Assembly (NCBI GenBank): GCA_015063885.1
Contig: SVTH01000006.1
Coordinates: forward strand, 62,001 to 126,000
Direction: 5' to 3'
Length of the DNA stretch: 64,000 nt
From: Oscillospiraceae bacterium
GTDB taxonomy: Bacteria; Bacillota; Clostridia; Oscillospirales; CAG-382
Position 1 is the first letter of the stretch. Each line of letters opens with the position of its first letter. A model generated the notes under the pieces. It was not told where the DNA came from, did not search any database, and worked only from the letters and a program-made list of their open reading frames with translations. Shown piece after piece: positions 1 through 8,639 of the stretch. A program made the translations under genes and the position numbers.

Positions 1-2
1 AC

Positions 3-623
3 GTACTGTACGGAGCCTTCCCCCAAGGGGAGGACGGCGCCATCGTCATCTGCGGCACAGGCTCCTCCTGCTTCGTTCAGGTCAAGGGCACCGTTTACCG
101 CATCGGCGGTTACGGTCAGTTTGACCTGACGGGCAACGGCTACGAGATGGGGAAGGCCGCCTTCGCCCACGTGTTCCGCACCCTGGACGGCAGAGATGCC
201 TACGGCGTGCTGGCGGCAATGATGGACGAATGCTTCCCCGGCGGATGCCACAAAAACATTTTTGAGATCAACGGCTATACCAAGACCCAATTTGCTTCCT
301 TCGCCCCCAAGGTGTTCGCCGCCGCGCGGGAAAACGATCCCGCCGCATTGGCCATCCTGGAGCAAAGCTTTTCCTACATCGGGGAGCTGATCGCCACGGC
401 GTCCTCCCTCTTTGAAGGCAAGCCCTATTCCGTGGCGTTGGCGGGCGGGATCTTCAAGGATCCCCTTGCCATGGAGCTGACAAGGAAGCACGTTCCTGCC
501 CACGCCGCCCTGTTCCGCCTTGAAAAGGAGCCCGTTTTGGGGGCTGTTTCCAAGGCAAAGCATCAGCTTACGGGCAACGGAGACGTCACGCCGTTATCTG
601 CATTTCTGAAAAAACCCTATTAA
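3..623 (+). CDS. BadF/BadG/BcrA/BcrD ATPase family sugar kinase (3' part only)
   Basis: C-terminal about 206 residues of a kinase whose start lies before the window; the frame is open from base 3. The visible part has the ASKHA-fold signatures of the BadF/N-acetylglucosamine kinase group: a phosphate-binding stretch GAIVICGTGSS, followed by GGYGQFDLTGNGYEMGKAA, the local form of the family's GGxGxxxxDxGSGxxxG motif, and near the end a conserved VALAGGIF strand-turn. The family phosphorylates N-acetylglucosamine, N-acetylmuramate or similar sugars in the cytoplasm, or acts as an activator ATPase. With no radical-enzyme partner visible and HexNAc genes elsewhere in the window, a GlcNAc/MurNAc-type kinase is the better inference. 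Substrate is not proven. The stop lies 26 bases before thrS, so the two may be co-transcribed. Confidence 0.8.
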   Translation, partial: VLYGAFPQGEDGAIVICGTGSSCFVQVKGTVYRIGGYGQFDLTGNGYEMGKAAFAHVFRTLDGRDAYGVLAAMMDECFPGGCHKNIFEINGYTKTQFASFAPKVFAAARENDPAALAILEQSFSYIGELIATASSLFEGKPYSVALAGGIFKDPLAMELTRKHVPAHAALFRLEKEPVLGAVSKAKHQLTGNGDVTPLSAFLKKPY

Positions 624-649
624 GCTATAGAAAAGGAATCATCACAACT

Positions 650-2413
650 ATGAGCGATATCATCTACGACGAACTGCGCACGCTGAGACATTCCTGCTCT
701 CACGTGCTGGCGCAGGCTGTCAAACACCTTTTCCCCCACGTAAAGCTGGCCATCGGCCCCGCCATTGACAACGGCTTCTACTACGATTTCGACTGCGGAG
801 ACAGACCTCTCACCGCCGAGGATTTCGAGGCCATCGAGGCGGAAATGAAGGCCATCATCAAGGCCAATCTGAAGATCGAGCGCTTCACCCTCCCCAGAGC
901 CGAGGCTTTGGAGCTGATGAAGGACGAGCCCTACAAGATCGAGTTGATCAACGATCTCCCCGAGGACGAGGAGCTTTCCTTCTACAAGCAGGGTGATTTC
1001 ACCGATCTTTGCGCAGGCCCTCACGTCTCCTACACCAAGAAGATCAAGGCCTTCAAGCTCACCTCCGCCACCGGCGCATACTGGAGAGGCGATTCCTCCC
1101 GTAAGATGCTCACCCGTATCTACGGCACCGCATTCCTGAACAAGGAAGACCTGGAATCCTACCTGGTTGCCCAGGAGGAAGCCAAGAAGCGTGACCACAA
1201 CAAGCTGGGCAGAGAGCTGGAGTATTTCACCACCGTGGATTCCATCGGCCAGGGCTTGCCCGTACTGCTGCCCAAGGGCGCAAGAGTGGTTCAGCTGATG
1301 CAGAGATGGGTGGAGGACGTTGAGCAGGAGAAGGGTTGTCTTCTCACCAAGACTCCCCTCATGGCCAAGCGTGATCTTTACCGCATCTCCGGTCACTGGG
1401 ATCATTATCTGGACGGCATGTTCATCATCGGCGACCCCGCAGACGAAGAGAAGGAATGCTTCGCCATGCGTCCCATGACCTGCCCCTTCCAGTACCAGGT
1501 CTATCTGAACAGAAAGCGCTCCTACCGCGATCTGCCCATGCGCCTCACCGAGACTTCTACCCTGTTCCGTAACGAGGAATCCGGAGAGATGCACGGTCTC
1601 ATCCGCGTGCGCCAGTTCACCATCTCCGAGGGTCACTACATCCTCCGTCCCGATCAGCTGGAGGAGGAGTTCAAGGGCTGTCTGGAGCTGGCGAAGTACT
1701 TCCTGGATACCGTGGGTCTGCTGGAGGACTGCACCTTCCGCTTCTCCCAGTGGGATCCCGCCAACCCCAAGAACAAGTACGAAGGCACCGCCGAGCAGTG
1801 GGAAGAAGCCCAGAACACCATGGCCAAGATTTTGGACCACCTGGGCGTGGAATACACCATCGGCATCGACGAGGCCGCCTTCTACGGCCCCAAGCTGGAC
1901 ATCCAGTACCACAACGTATACGGCAAGGAAGACACCCTGGTCACCATCCAGATCGATATGCTGTTGGCTGAAAAGTTCGGTATGGAATACACCGATTCCG
2001 ACAACACCGCAAAGCGCCCCTATATCATCCACCGCACCAGCTTGGGCTGCTTTGAGCGCACCTTGGCCTACATCATCGAGAAGTATGCAGGCGCTCTCCC
2101 CCTGTGGCTGATGCCCGAGCAGGTTCGCCTCCTGCCCATCGCCGACCGTCACGCAGATTACGCTTATCAGTGCCTGGAGGTGCTGAAAAAGGCAGGCTTC
2201 CGTGCAGAGGTAGATACCCGCAACGAGAAGATCGGCTACAAGATCCGCGAGGCACAGCTGGAAAAGATTCCCTATATGCTGGTCATCGGCGACGAGGAAA
2301 TGGCAAACGGCACCGTTTCCATCCGCTCCCGCAAGGAAGGCAACCTGGGAAGCCTTTCCATGGACGATCTCATGGCGAAGATCGTGGTGGAAAGAGATAC
2401 CAAAGCAAAGTAA
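650..2413 (+). CDS. thrS: Threonine--tRNA ligase lacking the N-terminal TGS domain
   Basis: Class II aminoacyl-tRNA synthetase charging tRNA-Thr in the cytoplasm; 587 residues against about 640 for the E. coli type. The protein begins directly in the editing domain: HSCSH (His14, His18) and CAGPH (Cys121, His125) are the serine-editing metal-site motifs. The TGS domain that normally precedes it is absent, and there is no room for it upstream, since the previous stop is 26 bases away. Catalytic zinc ligands are visible at Cys278, His329 and His461. Class II motif 2 is FRNEESGEMHGLIRVRQF and motif 3 is HRTSLGCFER. The C-terminal anticodon-binding domain starts near residue 490. The start ATG follows an AAAAGGA site. 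No T-box leader fits in the short spacer, so any tRNA-dependent control would have to lie upstream of the kinase gene. Confidence 0.97.
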   Translation: MSDIIYDELRTLRHSCSHVLAQAVKHLFPHVKLAIGPAIDNGFYYDFDCGDRPLTAEDFEAIEAEMKAIIKANLKIERFTLPRAEALELMKDEPYKIELINDLPEDEELSFYKQGDFTDLCAGPHVSYTKKIKAFKLTSATGAYWRGDSSRKMLTRIYGTAFLNKEDLESYLVAQEEAKKRDHNKLGRELEYFTTVDSIGQGLPVLLPKGARVVQLMQRWVEDVEQEKGCLLTKTPLMAKRDLYRISGHWDHYLDGMFIIGDPADEEKECFAMRPMTCPFQYQVYLNRKRSYRDLPMRLTETSTLFRNEESGEMHGLIRVRQFTISEGHYILRPDQLEEEFKGCLELAKYFLDTVGLLEDCTFRFSQWDPANPKNKYEGTAEQWEEAQNTMAKILDHLGVEYTIGIDEAAFYGPKLDIQYHNVYGKEDTLVTIQIDMLLAEKFGMEYTDSDNTAKRPYIIHRTSLGCFERTLAYIIEKYAGALPLWLMPEQVRLLPIADRHADYAYQCLEVLKKAGFRAEVDTRNEKIGYKIREAQLEKIPYMLVIGDEEMANGTVSIRSRKEGNLGSLSMDDLMAKIVVERDTKAK

Positions 2414-2425
2414 TAAGTACGCGTC

Positions 2426-2460
2426 AAGGGGACTTCTTTTAGGGAAAAAGAAGCCCCCTT
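2426..2460 (+). terminator. Inverted repeat after thrS, possible weak terminator
   Basis: A 15-bp arm (AAGGGGACTTCTTTT) and its near-perfect reverse complement flank a short AGGG loop; one A/C mismatch. It starts 12 bases after the thrS stop, but no T-run follows, so it may be a processing or pausing hairpin instead of a true rho-independent terminator. Confidence 0.4.
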
Positions 2461-2483
2461 AACAAACCCCAAGAAAACCGATT

Positions 2484-3254
2484 ATGAACAGTCAAAATTT
2501 ACCCGCCTTGATCCAAGGCATCAAGCAAGAAGAGATCGATTTCCCCAGGCTGTTTGCCTCTTTCGAGGAAAAGGAATACGGCATCTTCTATTATATGGAC
2601 GACAACAAGGATTCCTACGACGGCAACCACGCCTGCCTTTACCCGGAGAAGATCACCGACCTGGGTGCGGTTCTGGAGGAGGTCACGGCCTTCTACGCCG
2701 CCCACGGCATCTCTCGGCCTTCCATTTACCATCCCTACGAAAAGGGATACTTTGAAAAGAACAAAGAGATCCTGGCATCCCACGGCTACACCCACGTGAG
2801 CAAGCCTGATCACCGTGTGATGCTTCTCACCGCCGAAAACACCATCCCGTCCGGAAACCGCTTGGAGATCACCCTCTCCACCGCATGGGACGAACGGGTG
2901 GCAACGGATATCCTCATCCCCAGCGGGGAGCCCTGGGAGATCGAAGTCACCAAGAAGCGGTTGCAGCAGGACGGCACTTATCTTTTCGTAGGTGCTGTTG
3001 ACGGAAAAGCCGTGGTCTACACCGACATCCACATCTCCCGTCACGGCAACACCCGCTACGATTACATCGTTACCGCCAAAGAGCACCGGGGCAAGGGCTA
3101 CGCAGGGGAACTGCTTTCCTACGCGGTGGAACACTGCAAAGCCCACCACTTCCCCATGTGCTGGCAATGGGCAGGCCCTTCGGAGCATATCTGCTACCGC
3201 GCAGGCTTCCGTGAAGCCTTCACCATGGAGGCGGGCTACGCCGTAAAGAACTGA
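2484..3254 (+). CDS. GNAT family N-acetyltransferase
   Basis: A 256-residue protein whose C-terminal half is a GNAT fold. The acetyl-CoA pyrophosphate-binding motif is RGKGYAGELLSYAVEHC (near residue 200), preceded by the typical core strands GTYLFVGAVDGKAVVYTDI. The last strand-helix unit carries ICYRAGFREAF, the usual 'xxYxxxGF' ending of the family. The N-terminal half (about 1-130) resembles the second, degenerate GNAT unit seen in two-domain members, but I cannot confirm that by eye. The acceptor substrate cannot be predicted. It lies 70 bases after thrS and 15 bases before bioY, so an operon with bioY is likely. The ribosome site before the ATG is poor. Confidence 0.85.
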   Translation: MNSQNLPALIQGIKQEEIDFPRLFASFEEKEYGIFYYMDDNKDSYDGNHACLYPEKITDLGAVLEEVTAFYAAHGISRPSIYHPYEKGYFEKNKEILASHGYTHVSKPDHRVMLLTAENTIPSGNRLEITLSTAWDERVATDILIPSGEPWEIEVTKKRLQQDGTYLFVGAVDGKAVVYTDIHISRHGNTRYDYIVTAKEHRGKGYAGELLSYAVEHCKAHHFPMCWQWAGPSEHICYRAGFREAFTMEAGYAVKN

Positions 3255-3269
3255 CCGAGGGGGTGCAGA

Positions 3270-3785
3270 ATGACAACCAAATACCGTCATCTCACACGGG
3301 TGGGGTTGTTCTGCGCCCTCATCGCCGTGTGTTCCCTGTTGCAAGTACCCTTCGACCCGCCCTTTACCCTGCAGACCTTCGCCGTGTTCCTATGTGCGGG
3401 GGTGCTGGGAGGCAAATGGGGATGCGCCGCCGTCCTGTGCTATTTGGCGTTGGGTGCGGCAGGGGTTCCTGTGTTTGCGGGCTTTCGGGGCGGGATCTCC
3501 CACCTCATCGGCACCACGGGCGGCTTCCTGTTGGGCTTTTTGCCTGCTGTAGCCTTAACGGGGTTCTTGCCCAAGAAGATCCCTCTGCTTCTGCGGATGC
3601 TTTGCGGACTTGCGGCGCTGTACCTCTGCGGCACGGCCTGGTATTGCCTGCTGTACGCTCCCGATACGGGAATAGGCGGCATCGCCGCGGCGGTGCTTCG
3701 GTACGTATTGCCCTTTCTCCCCTTTGACCTGGCAAAGCTGTTTCTGGCGGCAAAGCTCACCCCGCGGCTGGAAAAAAGAGCATGA
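3270..3785 (+). CDS. bioY: BioY family biotin transporter (ECF S component)
   Basis: A 171-residue integral membrane protein with about six hydrophobic segments. It is the substrate-binding S component of the energy-coupling-factor biotin importer. The family signature is clear in the N-terminal half: FCALIAVCSLLQVPF, then PPFTLQTFAVFLCAG, then GGKWG, and later YLALGAAGVPVFAGFRGG and GTTGGFLLGF. BioY works with a shared EcfA/EcfT module, which is not in this window and must be encoded elsewhere. A GAGGGGG stretch 7 bases before the ATG serves as ribosome site. The gene ends at a strong bidirectional terminator. I see no BirA operator in the short spacer, so regulation is unknown. Confidence 0.95.
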   Translation: MTTKYRHLTRVGLFCALIAVCSLLQVPFDPPFTLQTFAVFLCAGVLGGKWGCAAVLCYLALGAAGVPVFAGFRGGISHLIGTTGGFLLGFLPAVALTGFLPKKIPLLLRMLCGLAALYLCGTAWYCLLYAPDTGIGGIAAAVLRYVLPFLPFDLAKLFLAAKLTPRLEKRA

Positions 3786-3820
3786 AAAAGAAGACCTTTT
3801 TTCAGGTCTTCTTTTGTTTT
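3784..3820. terminator. Bidirectional rho-independent terminator between bioY and the convergent membrane-protein gene
   Basis: AAAAGAAGACCT and AGGTCTTCTTTT form a near-perfect stem around a TTTTTC loop, with T-rich sequence following on both strands. It overlaps the last bases of bioY and faces the end of the minus-strand gene at 3836. Confidence 0.9.
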
Positions 3821-3835
3821 GCGTATAGATCGCTT

Positions 3836-4699
3836 TTATTCTGCTCTTTCCGTAACGTTCAAGCCTGTCAATTGGGTAAAGACCGGCAATTCGTAGGGCA
3901 GGAAATACACGCCCCAGGTTTCGCCATCATGGCGGAATTCCAAAATATAGTGAGTCTTGCTGAAAATGTCCCCGAACTGGTTGACGCCGAACTTGAACTC
4001 CTTGTAAGGCGGCTCCTTGAAGGGAATAGGCTTGTTCCACCCACGGAAGACGGCGCGCTTTTCGCCCTTGCGGATGCAGGTGATCTCAGACAGCGGGATG
4101 GCGTACTTGTTGCTCACATCCGCCAGATACAGGGTGTCGTTTTCCACAAACGCCCAGGCGGAAATATTTACGAAGGTTGCCGCCGTCATGGGAGAAAGCT
4201 CACAGAACTTGAGTTTCCCGTCCTTGATCTTATACTTCCCTGCCAGCACGTCCACGTCCAAGGCGTCGGCGGGAATTCCCAGCTCCTCTGCCGCTGCAGC
4301 CGTGGCTTGATCCATACGGACAACCGTTTCCTCAAACTCGTCGCTTTCCTCCACCTTGCTCCGTCTCAGCTTTGACCAGGCAAACAGCGCAATGGCGATC
4401 ACGCCGCAGACGCCGCCGATCCAATAGAGGGCAGGCGCATTCTTGTACCCCTGCTCAAAGGTAACGTCCGCCCGCAGGATGCTCCCCGCGATCAGCAGCG
4501 CCGCAACGGCACATACGGTGTAGATCACGCGGATCCAACCGGGCAGCTTGGCCTTTTGCTCCATAGCGTCCGCCTGCTCCGTGGCTTCATTCACGTCCTC
4601 TGCCATGGAGGCGGAGGAGGATGCCACGATCAACGGGTCACCGTCGGGATGGTCGTTCTTTTTGTTTCTGGTGATATCAATACCCCAAAACGGTCTCAT
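3836..4699 (-). CDS. Two-TM membrane protein of unknown function
   Basis: A 287-residue protein I do not recognise. After a polar N-terminus rich in Ser and acidic residues (1-50), two transmembrane helices are visible at about 55-75 (VIYTVCAVAALLIAGSIL) and 90-108 (WIGGVCGVIAIALFAW). The remainder (about 115-287) is a cytoplasmic soluble domain with alternating beta-type segments, including DTLYLADVSNKYAIPLSEI and YILEFRHDGETWGVYF, that look like a PH-like/YcxB-type beta fold; this is inference from pattern only. An AGAGGAAG ribosome site precedes the ATG. The gene starts 12 bases after the Gfo/Idh stop, so it is in the same transcription unit, and it ends at the convergent terminator shared with bioY. 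Confidence 0.7.
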   Translation of the reverse strand: MRPFWGIDITRNKKNDHPDGDPLIVASSSASMAEDVNEATEQADAMEQKAKLPGWIRVIYTVCAVAALLIAGSILRADVTFEQGYKNAPALYWIGGVCGVIAIALFAWSKLRRSKVEESDEFEETVVRMDQATAAAAEELGIPADALDVDVLAGKYKIKDGKLKFCELSPMTAATFVNISAWAFVENDTLYLADVSNKYAIPLSEITCIRKGEKRAVFRGWNKPIPFKEPPYKEFKFGVNQFGDIFSKTHYILEFRHDGETWGVYFLPYELPVFTQLTGLNVTERAE

Positions 4700-4711
4700 A
4701 ATGCTTCCTCT

Positions 4712-5776
4712 TTAGCAGATATGGGGGTTCATTTCGTGGCACTTGCGGATGAGATCCAACTGCTGGCGCACCTGGAACAGCTTGATATCGTGCTCTCTGC
4801 CTTCGGACAGCAGGGCGTAGATCTGATCGTAGTAGGTCTGCACCGCCGCAATGAAGGGTGCCTGGGGGTCGCCGTCCCAGCTTTCCTCGTACCAGGTGAG
4901 CTTCTCGCCGCAGTATGCGGGCATCTGCTCCTCGTCCACGTAGAGGGGAGTGCGGATCAACTTCTGTTCGGGTGCTTCCTCGGGCTTGAAGTACTTCCAG
5001 TCAATGTGGGCCATGTTGCCCTTCAGGGTGCCGTTGGTACCCTCTACCTTGTAGGTGTAAAGGGGGTAAGCGTCGCAGGAGGAGATGTCCAGGTCGATGA
5101 CGGGCTTGCCGGGAGCGGTAACGATGAGCTTTACGTAGTCCTCGGCGTTGCCGAAGGTGTTACAGCGGTCCATCTTGCAGAAGATCTCCAGCTCCTTGTC
5201 GTAAGCGTCCAGGATGTTCAGCGCCTGGTCAACGGGGTGAGGGCCGGTGTTGGCAAGGTTGCCGCCGTTGAAATCCAGACAGCACTGCCAGTCCCAGCGG
5301 CGGGCAAAGCCGTTGAACTGAATGCCCACGTGGACGATCCTGCCCAGCACGCCGGAGGCGATGACCTCCTTCACCTTCAGGAAGTAGTTGGCGAAACGGC
5401 TCTGCTGGAACACCAGGAAGTGGCATCCGTTCTGCTTTGCGGTTTCGCAAAGATCGTCAAACTCCTCCACGGTGGGAACGCAGGGCTTCTCGCACAGCAC
5501 GTTCAGCCCGTGGGAAAGCAGATCCTTGGAGATGGCATAATGCAAATGGCTGGGAGAGGAATTGACCACCAGGTCGATATCCTTTCTCTCGAACAGCTTG
5601 GTATAATCGTCGTAAACGTCGCAGCCGTATTCCAGTGCGGCGCGGTTCATACGCTTTTCCAGCTTCTCAACGACGGCAACGACGCGGAAACGCTCCGTGT
5701 CCTTCTTCAGGTGCAGACCGTGGATATCTCTGCCGCTTCTGCCCTGGCCGATGATGGCAATGTTGAACTGTTTCAT
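4712..5776 (-). CDS. Gfo/Idh/MocA family NAD(P)-dependent oxidoreductase
   Basis: A 354-residue soluble enzyme with an N-terminal Rossmann fold: IAIIGQGRSGRDIH at residues 5-18 is the dinucleotide-binding loop. The family lysine motif is CEKPCVPTVEEF (near 95), and GGNLANTGPHPVDQAL (near 170) matches the family's GGxxxDxGxHxxD active-site segment. Members oxidise or reduce sugars, inositols or aminosugar derivatives; the exact substrate is not readable from sequence. The AAAGGAGA ribosome site lies 9 bases before the ATG. A promoter with a 17-bp spacer overlaps the end of the upstream GH20 gene. The position directly after a secreted hexosaminidase suggests a role in catabolism of the released sugar, which is inference. 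Confidence 0.93.
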   Translation of the reverse strand: MKQFNIAIIGQGRSGRDIHGLHLKKDTERFRVVAVVEKLEKRMNRAALEYGCDVYDDYTKLFERKDIDLVVNSSPSHLHYAISKDLLSHGLNVLCEKPCVPTVEEFDDLCETAKQNGCHFLVFQQSRFANYFLKVKEVIASGVLGRIVHVGIQFNGFARRWDWQCCLDFNGGNLANTGPHPVDQALNILDAYDKELEIFCKMDRCNTFGNAEDYVKLIVTAPGKPVIDLDISSCDAYPLYTYKVEGTNGTLKGNMAHIDWKYFKPEEAPEQKLIRTPLYVDEEQMPAYCGEKLTWYEESWDGDPQAPFIAAVQTYYDQIYALLSEGREHDIKLFQVRQQLDLIRKCHEMNPHIC

Positions 5777-5809
5777 AACGTGGTCTCCTTTGGTGTTTTT
5801 GTTGCTTTC

Positions 5810-5838
5810 ATATTATCAAATATGCGTGGATTTTTCAA
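5810..5838 (-). promoter_or_regulatory. Sigma-A-type promoter for the Gfo/Idh gene
   Basis: On the minus strand TTGAAA (5833-5838), a 17-bp spacer and TAATAT (5810-5815). The -35 box overlaps the stop codon of the GH20 gene. Confidence 0.55.
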
Positions 5839-8624
5839 GACTTTTCGGAAATTTTTCCCGATTTTTTCTTACCCAAGAGGATCACCAAGGCGGCAACCGC
5901 TCCCAAGGCAAGGATCCCTCCCGCTACCCAGCCCCAGGGGAAGCTCTTTTCCCCGGGTACGGGATCGGGTGCAGGTGCAGGTGCGGAGGTCTCGGGCAGG
6001 CTTTCTTCGGCGGAAACGTCCTCGGAGGTCTCGCCCTCCTCGGGGAGCTCTGCGTTGATGGCTTCCGTCACCGCCTCGCCCAGCAGGTCTGCGTTGGGGA
6101 TATACACCGTCTTGCCGGAGGTGACGTAGGCCTTCAAGGCGTTGACCGCGTCGCGGATGGCTTTTCTGCGGGGGTCGTTGCCGGGCAGCTCGGTGAGCAT
6201 TTGATAGGCCTCGTCGATCAATGCCTCGTAGGCGGAAAGATCCTGGGAATACACACGGAATTCACGGATGCCGCCGCTGTAATAGGTGTTCCACTCGGCG
6301 TGGTACCAGCGCTTGTGCTGACGGTAGCGGATATACCGCCCGGAGACGTTCTCCAATTGGATCACGTCGGTCTCCTGCTTCCGTTCTTCTCCTCCCGTGA
6401 GTGTGTAAACGGTGGTGAAATTCTCGCCGTCCTCGGAGACCTGGAGATCGTATTCTCCCACACGCTCGTTGTAGCAGATCTCCACACGGGAGATGCGGCA
6501 CACGGAGCCCAGGTCCACCAACAGCCATTGCTCGTCCTCCTTTGCGGAGAAGGAAAGGCGGGTGGATTCGTCCCCGTCCACCGCCAGGTCGGCGGTGAAG
6601 CGTCCGTCCTCCACCTCCAGCTTGGAGACGGAGACGGGGGCGTTCAAGGCCAGGTTCCGCCCTGCCACCAGGTGTGCAACGCTCTCGTAAACGGGGGTGA
6701 CCCGCAGGCTGTACAGCTTGCCCGTTACCCCCTTGCCGATGGTCTCCAGGGGGATGGTGAGGGTGGAAAGCTTGGTATCGTTTGCGTTGAGGGCGTTGTA
6801 AGGCTCAAAGCAAAGCCCGTCGTTCACCGTGAGCACGGTGGTCACCCCATCACAGGAAAGGCGCAGCTTCACCTTCTCCCCAACAGGCAGGGTGTAATCG
6901 TAGGTGAAGGTGTACACCTCGTTTTTGAAGCCGAAGTGTCCCTTGCCGTCGGCGTCCGCCAGGATCTCCACCCCGTCCCCTGCAAACAAGGGAGAGGCGG
7001 GGATCTCATCCAGGGAGATCTCAAACTCCAAGGTGTTGGGGAAGCCCAGGGCGGGGATCTCCGCGGAAAGACTGCTTTCCCCGTCCAGGACAAAGCCGTT
7101 TTCGTAGGTCAGGTCGATGCCTTCCTCAGGATAGGTGTGTCTGCCCGGGTCCGCATCCCCTGCCAGCAGGGACAGGGTCTCGTACCGCTTCATAAAATCC
7201 TCGGCAGGGATGTTCTTGGTCTCCACACCCAGCCAGGTCTTTTCCGCCACCATGCAGACCATACCCCGCAGGCGGTCGAAGATGTCGTAGCGGGTGACCC
7301 CCTTGTAGGCGGTGTGCAGGTCGTTCCAAAGGGCAAAGCAGGCGCCCTTCAATTGGGGATCGTTGGGATCCACCTTGGCGTCATTGAAATAATTGAACAC
7401 GTTCACCTGCCAGGTGTTATACATATAGGGCAGGTCAAAGTAGTCCGGGAAGCTGTAGTTGGTGGTAGGCACCGTATACAGGATGGAGTTGACGGTGTTG
7501 ATCACGTCGTAATTGCTGGCCATGGTTTCGGAAGGACCCGAAATGCCCCAATCCCAGAAGTTCACCTGGCCGATCTGCGCCACCGGAGTCTCCCCGGGGA
7601 AGCCGTTGGGCCCCATGCTGCCCCAATGGCGGGGGACGTAGCCCAAGGAATCCACGTACTTGATGAGAGCATCGGTATACTTACGCATATCCTCTGCGTG
7701 CTCTCTGGGGTATTCGTCGGTGCCGATGTGCACCACCTTTCCCACGAAAACGGGGTCGTCTCCCGTCATATATTCCGCAAGCAGGTTCTTCACGAACTCC
7801 AAGGTCTCGGGCTTGGAGATATCCAGGCATCTGTCGTTCCCCGGCAGATGGGGAGGCGGGTTGTCCGCATTCTGATAGCAACGGGAATGGAAGGGGGTAT
7901 CGATCTCCGTCACCACCGACATGCCGTATTCCAGCATCCGCTTCTGATAGGCGCGGTAGTCCTCCTTGGAATAATAGCCGTCCTTGGCGGTGAGCCCCTT
8001 CACGTCGCTTTCCAGGCGGAAGGCGGAGTAGCCGTTACTGCCCTCGTCGTTGATGTGGAGATGGATCTCGTTCATTTTGAACCACACCATGTAGCGGGAG
8101 ATCTCCTCCACGTATTCCAAGGGGATCCAGGCTCTGCCCACGTCGAGCATTCCCGAACGGATGGGATAGGAGGGGTAATCCACCGCCTGTCCCACGGGGA
8201 AGAAGCCGTCGGCATACAAGCTCTGGCAAACGGTGATACCGCCGTAGAGCAATCCCACGTCCGTGGGCGCCTTGATGACAATTTTGGTTTCCGCAGCGTC
8301 CAGAGTGTACCCCTCCTCGCCTACGGTATCAAGCAGGGACTCGTCCTTTTCAAAGATCACGCCGCTGTCCCCTGCGGTGACGATCTCCAATTCCAAGGAA
8401 AGCATCTCGCAGAAATACCCCTGCACCTTCTCCACCGCGGGAGAGGAAGACAGATCCACCAAAACCGTGTTGCCGTCTGCTAAAAACTTACCGCTTCCTC
8501 CCTGCCATTCACGGATGGCGGGCAGAACGGTGGGAGCGGGGTTCGCCTCCGCCCCGGAAGCGGGAACGGCACATACCGTCCCCAGCATCAAGCCGGACAA
8601 AAGACCGGCGAGCAATCGTTTCAT
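5835..8624 (-). CDS. Secreted, membrane-anchored GH20 beta-N-acetylhexosaminidase with a discoidin domain
   Basis: 929 residues. A signal peptide (1-25) is followed by an N-terminal GH20b-type domain (about 30-150) and a GH20 TIM barrel (about 160-480). The catalytic pair is in HIGTDEY, with Asp303 and Glu304, the neighbouring Asp/Glu that use the substrate N-acetyl group as nucleophile. A concanavalin-like region follows (about 510-640), then an F5/8 type C domain (about 645-780, DLGSVCRISRVEI), a helical segment, a Pro/Ala/Glu linker and a C-terminal TM helix (about 890-912) with a Lys-rich tail. It should act outside the cell on GlcNAc/GalNAc-terminated glycans while anchored to the membrane. 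The second ATG (8624) is preferred: AGGAGG is 8 bases before it and only 2 before the first (8630). It follows the dockerin/MORN gene by 15 bases. Confidence 0.92.
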   Translation of the reverse strand: MKRLLAGLLSGLMLGTVCAVPASGAEANPAPTVLPAIREWQGGSGKFLADGNTVLVDLSSSPAVEKVQGYFCEMLSLELEIVTAGDSGVIFEKDESLLDTVGEEGYTLDAAETKIVIKAPTDVGLLYGGITVCQSLYADGFFPVGQAVDYPSYPIRSGMLDVGRAWIPLEYVEEISRYMVWFKMNEIHLHINDEGSNGYSAFRLESDVKGLTAKDGYYSKEDYRAYQKRMLEYGMSVVTEIDTPFHSRCYQNADNPPPHLPGNDRCLDISKPETLEFVKNLLAEYMTGDDPVFVGKVVHIGTDEYPREHAEDMRKYTDALIKYVDSLGYVPRHWGSMGPNGFPGETPVAQIGQVNFWDWGISGPSETMASNYDVINTVNSILYTVPTTNYSFPDYFDLPYMYNTWQVNVFNYFNDAKVDPNDPQLKGACFALWNDLHTAYKGVTRYDIFDRLRGMVCMVAEKTWLGVETKNIPAEDFMKRYETLSLLAGDADPGRHTYPEEGIDLTYENGFVLDGESSLSAEIPALGFPNTLEFEISLDEIPASPLFAGDGVEILADADGKGHFGFKNEVYTFTYDYTLPVGEKVKLRLSCDGVTTVLTVNDGLCFEPYNALNANDTKLSTLTIPLETIGKGVTGKLYSLRVTPVYESVAHLVAGRNLALNAPVSVSKLEVEDGRFTADLAVDGDESTRLSFSAKEDEQWLLVDLGSVCRISRVEICYNERVGEYDLQVSEDGENFTTVYTLTGGEERKQETDVIQLENVSGRYIRYRQHKRWYHAEWNTYYSGGIREFRVYSQDLSAYEALIDEAYQMLTELPGNDPRRKAIRDAVNALKAYVTSGKTVYIPNADLLGEAVTEAINAELPEEGETSEDVSAEESLPETSAPAPAPDPVPGEKSFPWGWVAGGILALGAVAALVILLGKKKSGKISEKS

Positions 8625-8639
8625 AAACATATCCTCCTA

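Noticed and set aside
620-2152. 510-codon open frame opposite thrS
   Set aside because: It is antisense to a certain gene, has no recognisable domain, and arises from the GC-rich third codon positions of thrS.
4556-8483. Two very long open frames (500 and 928 codons) on the plus strand opposite the Gfo/Idh and GH20 genes
   Set aside because: Low-complexity His/Gly/Val-rich translations with no motif; the minus-strand genes here carry signal peptides and catalytic motifs.
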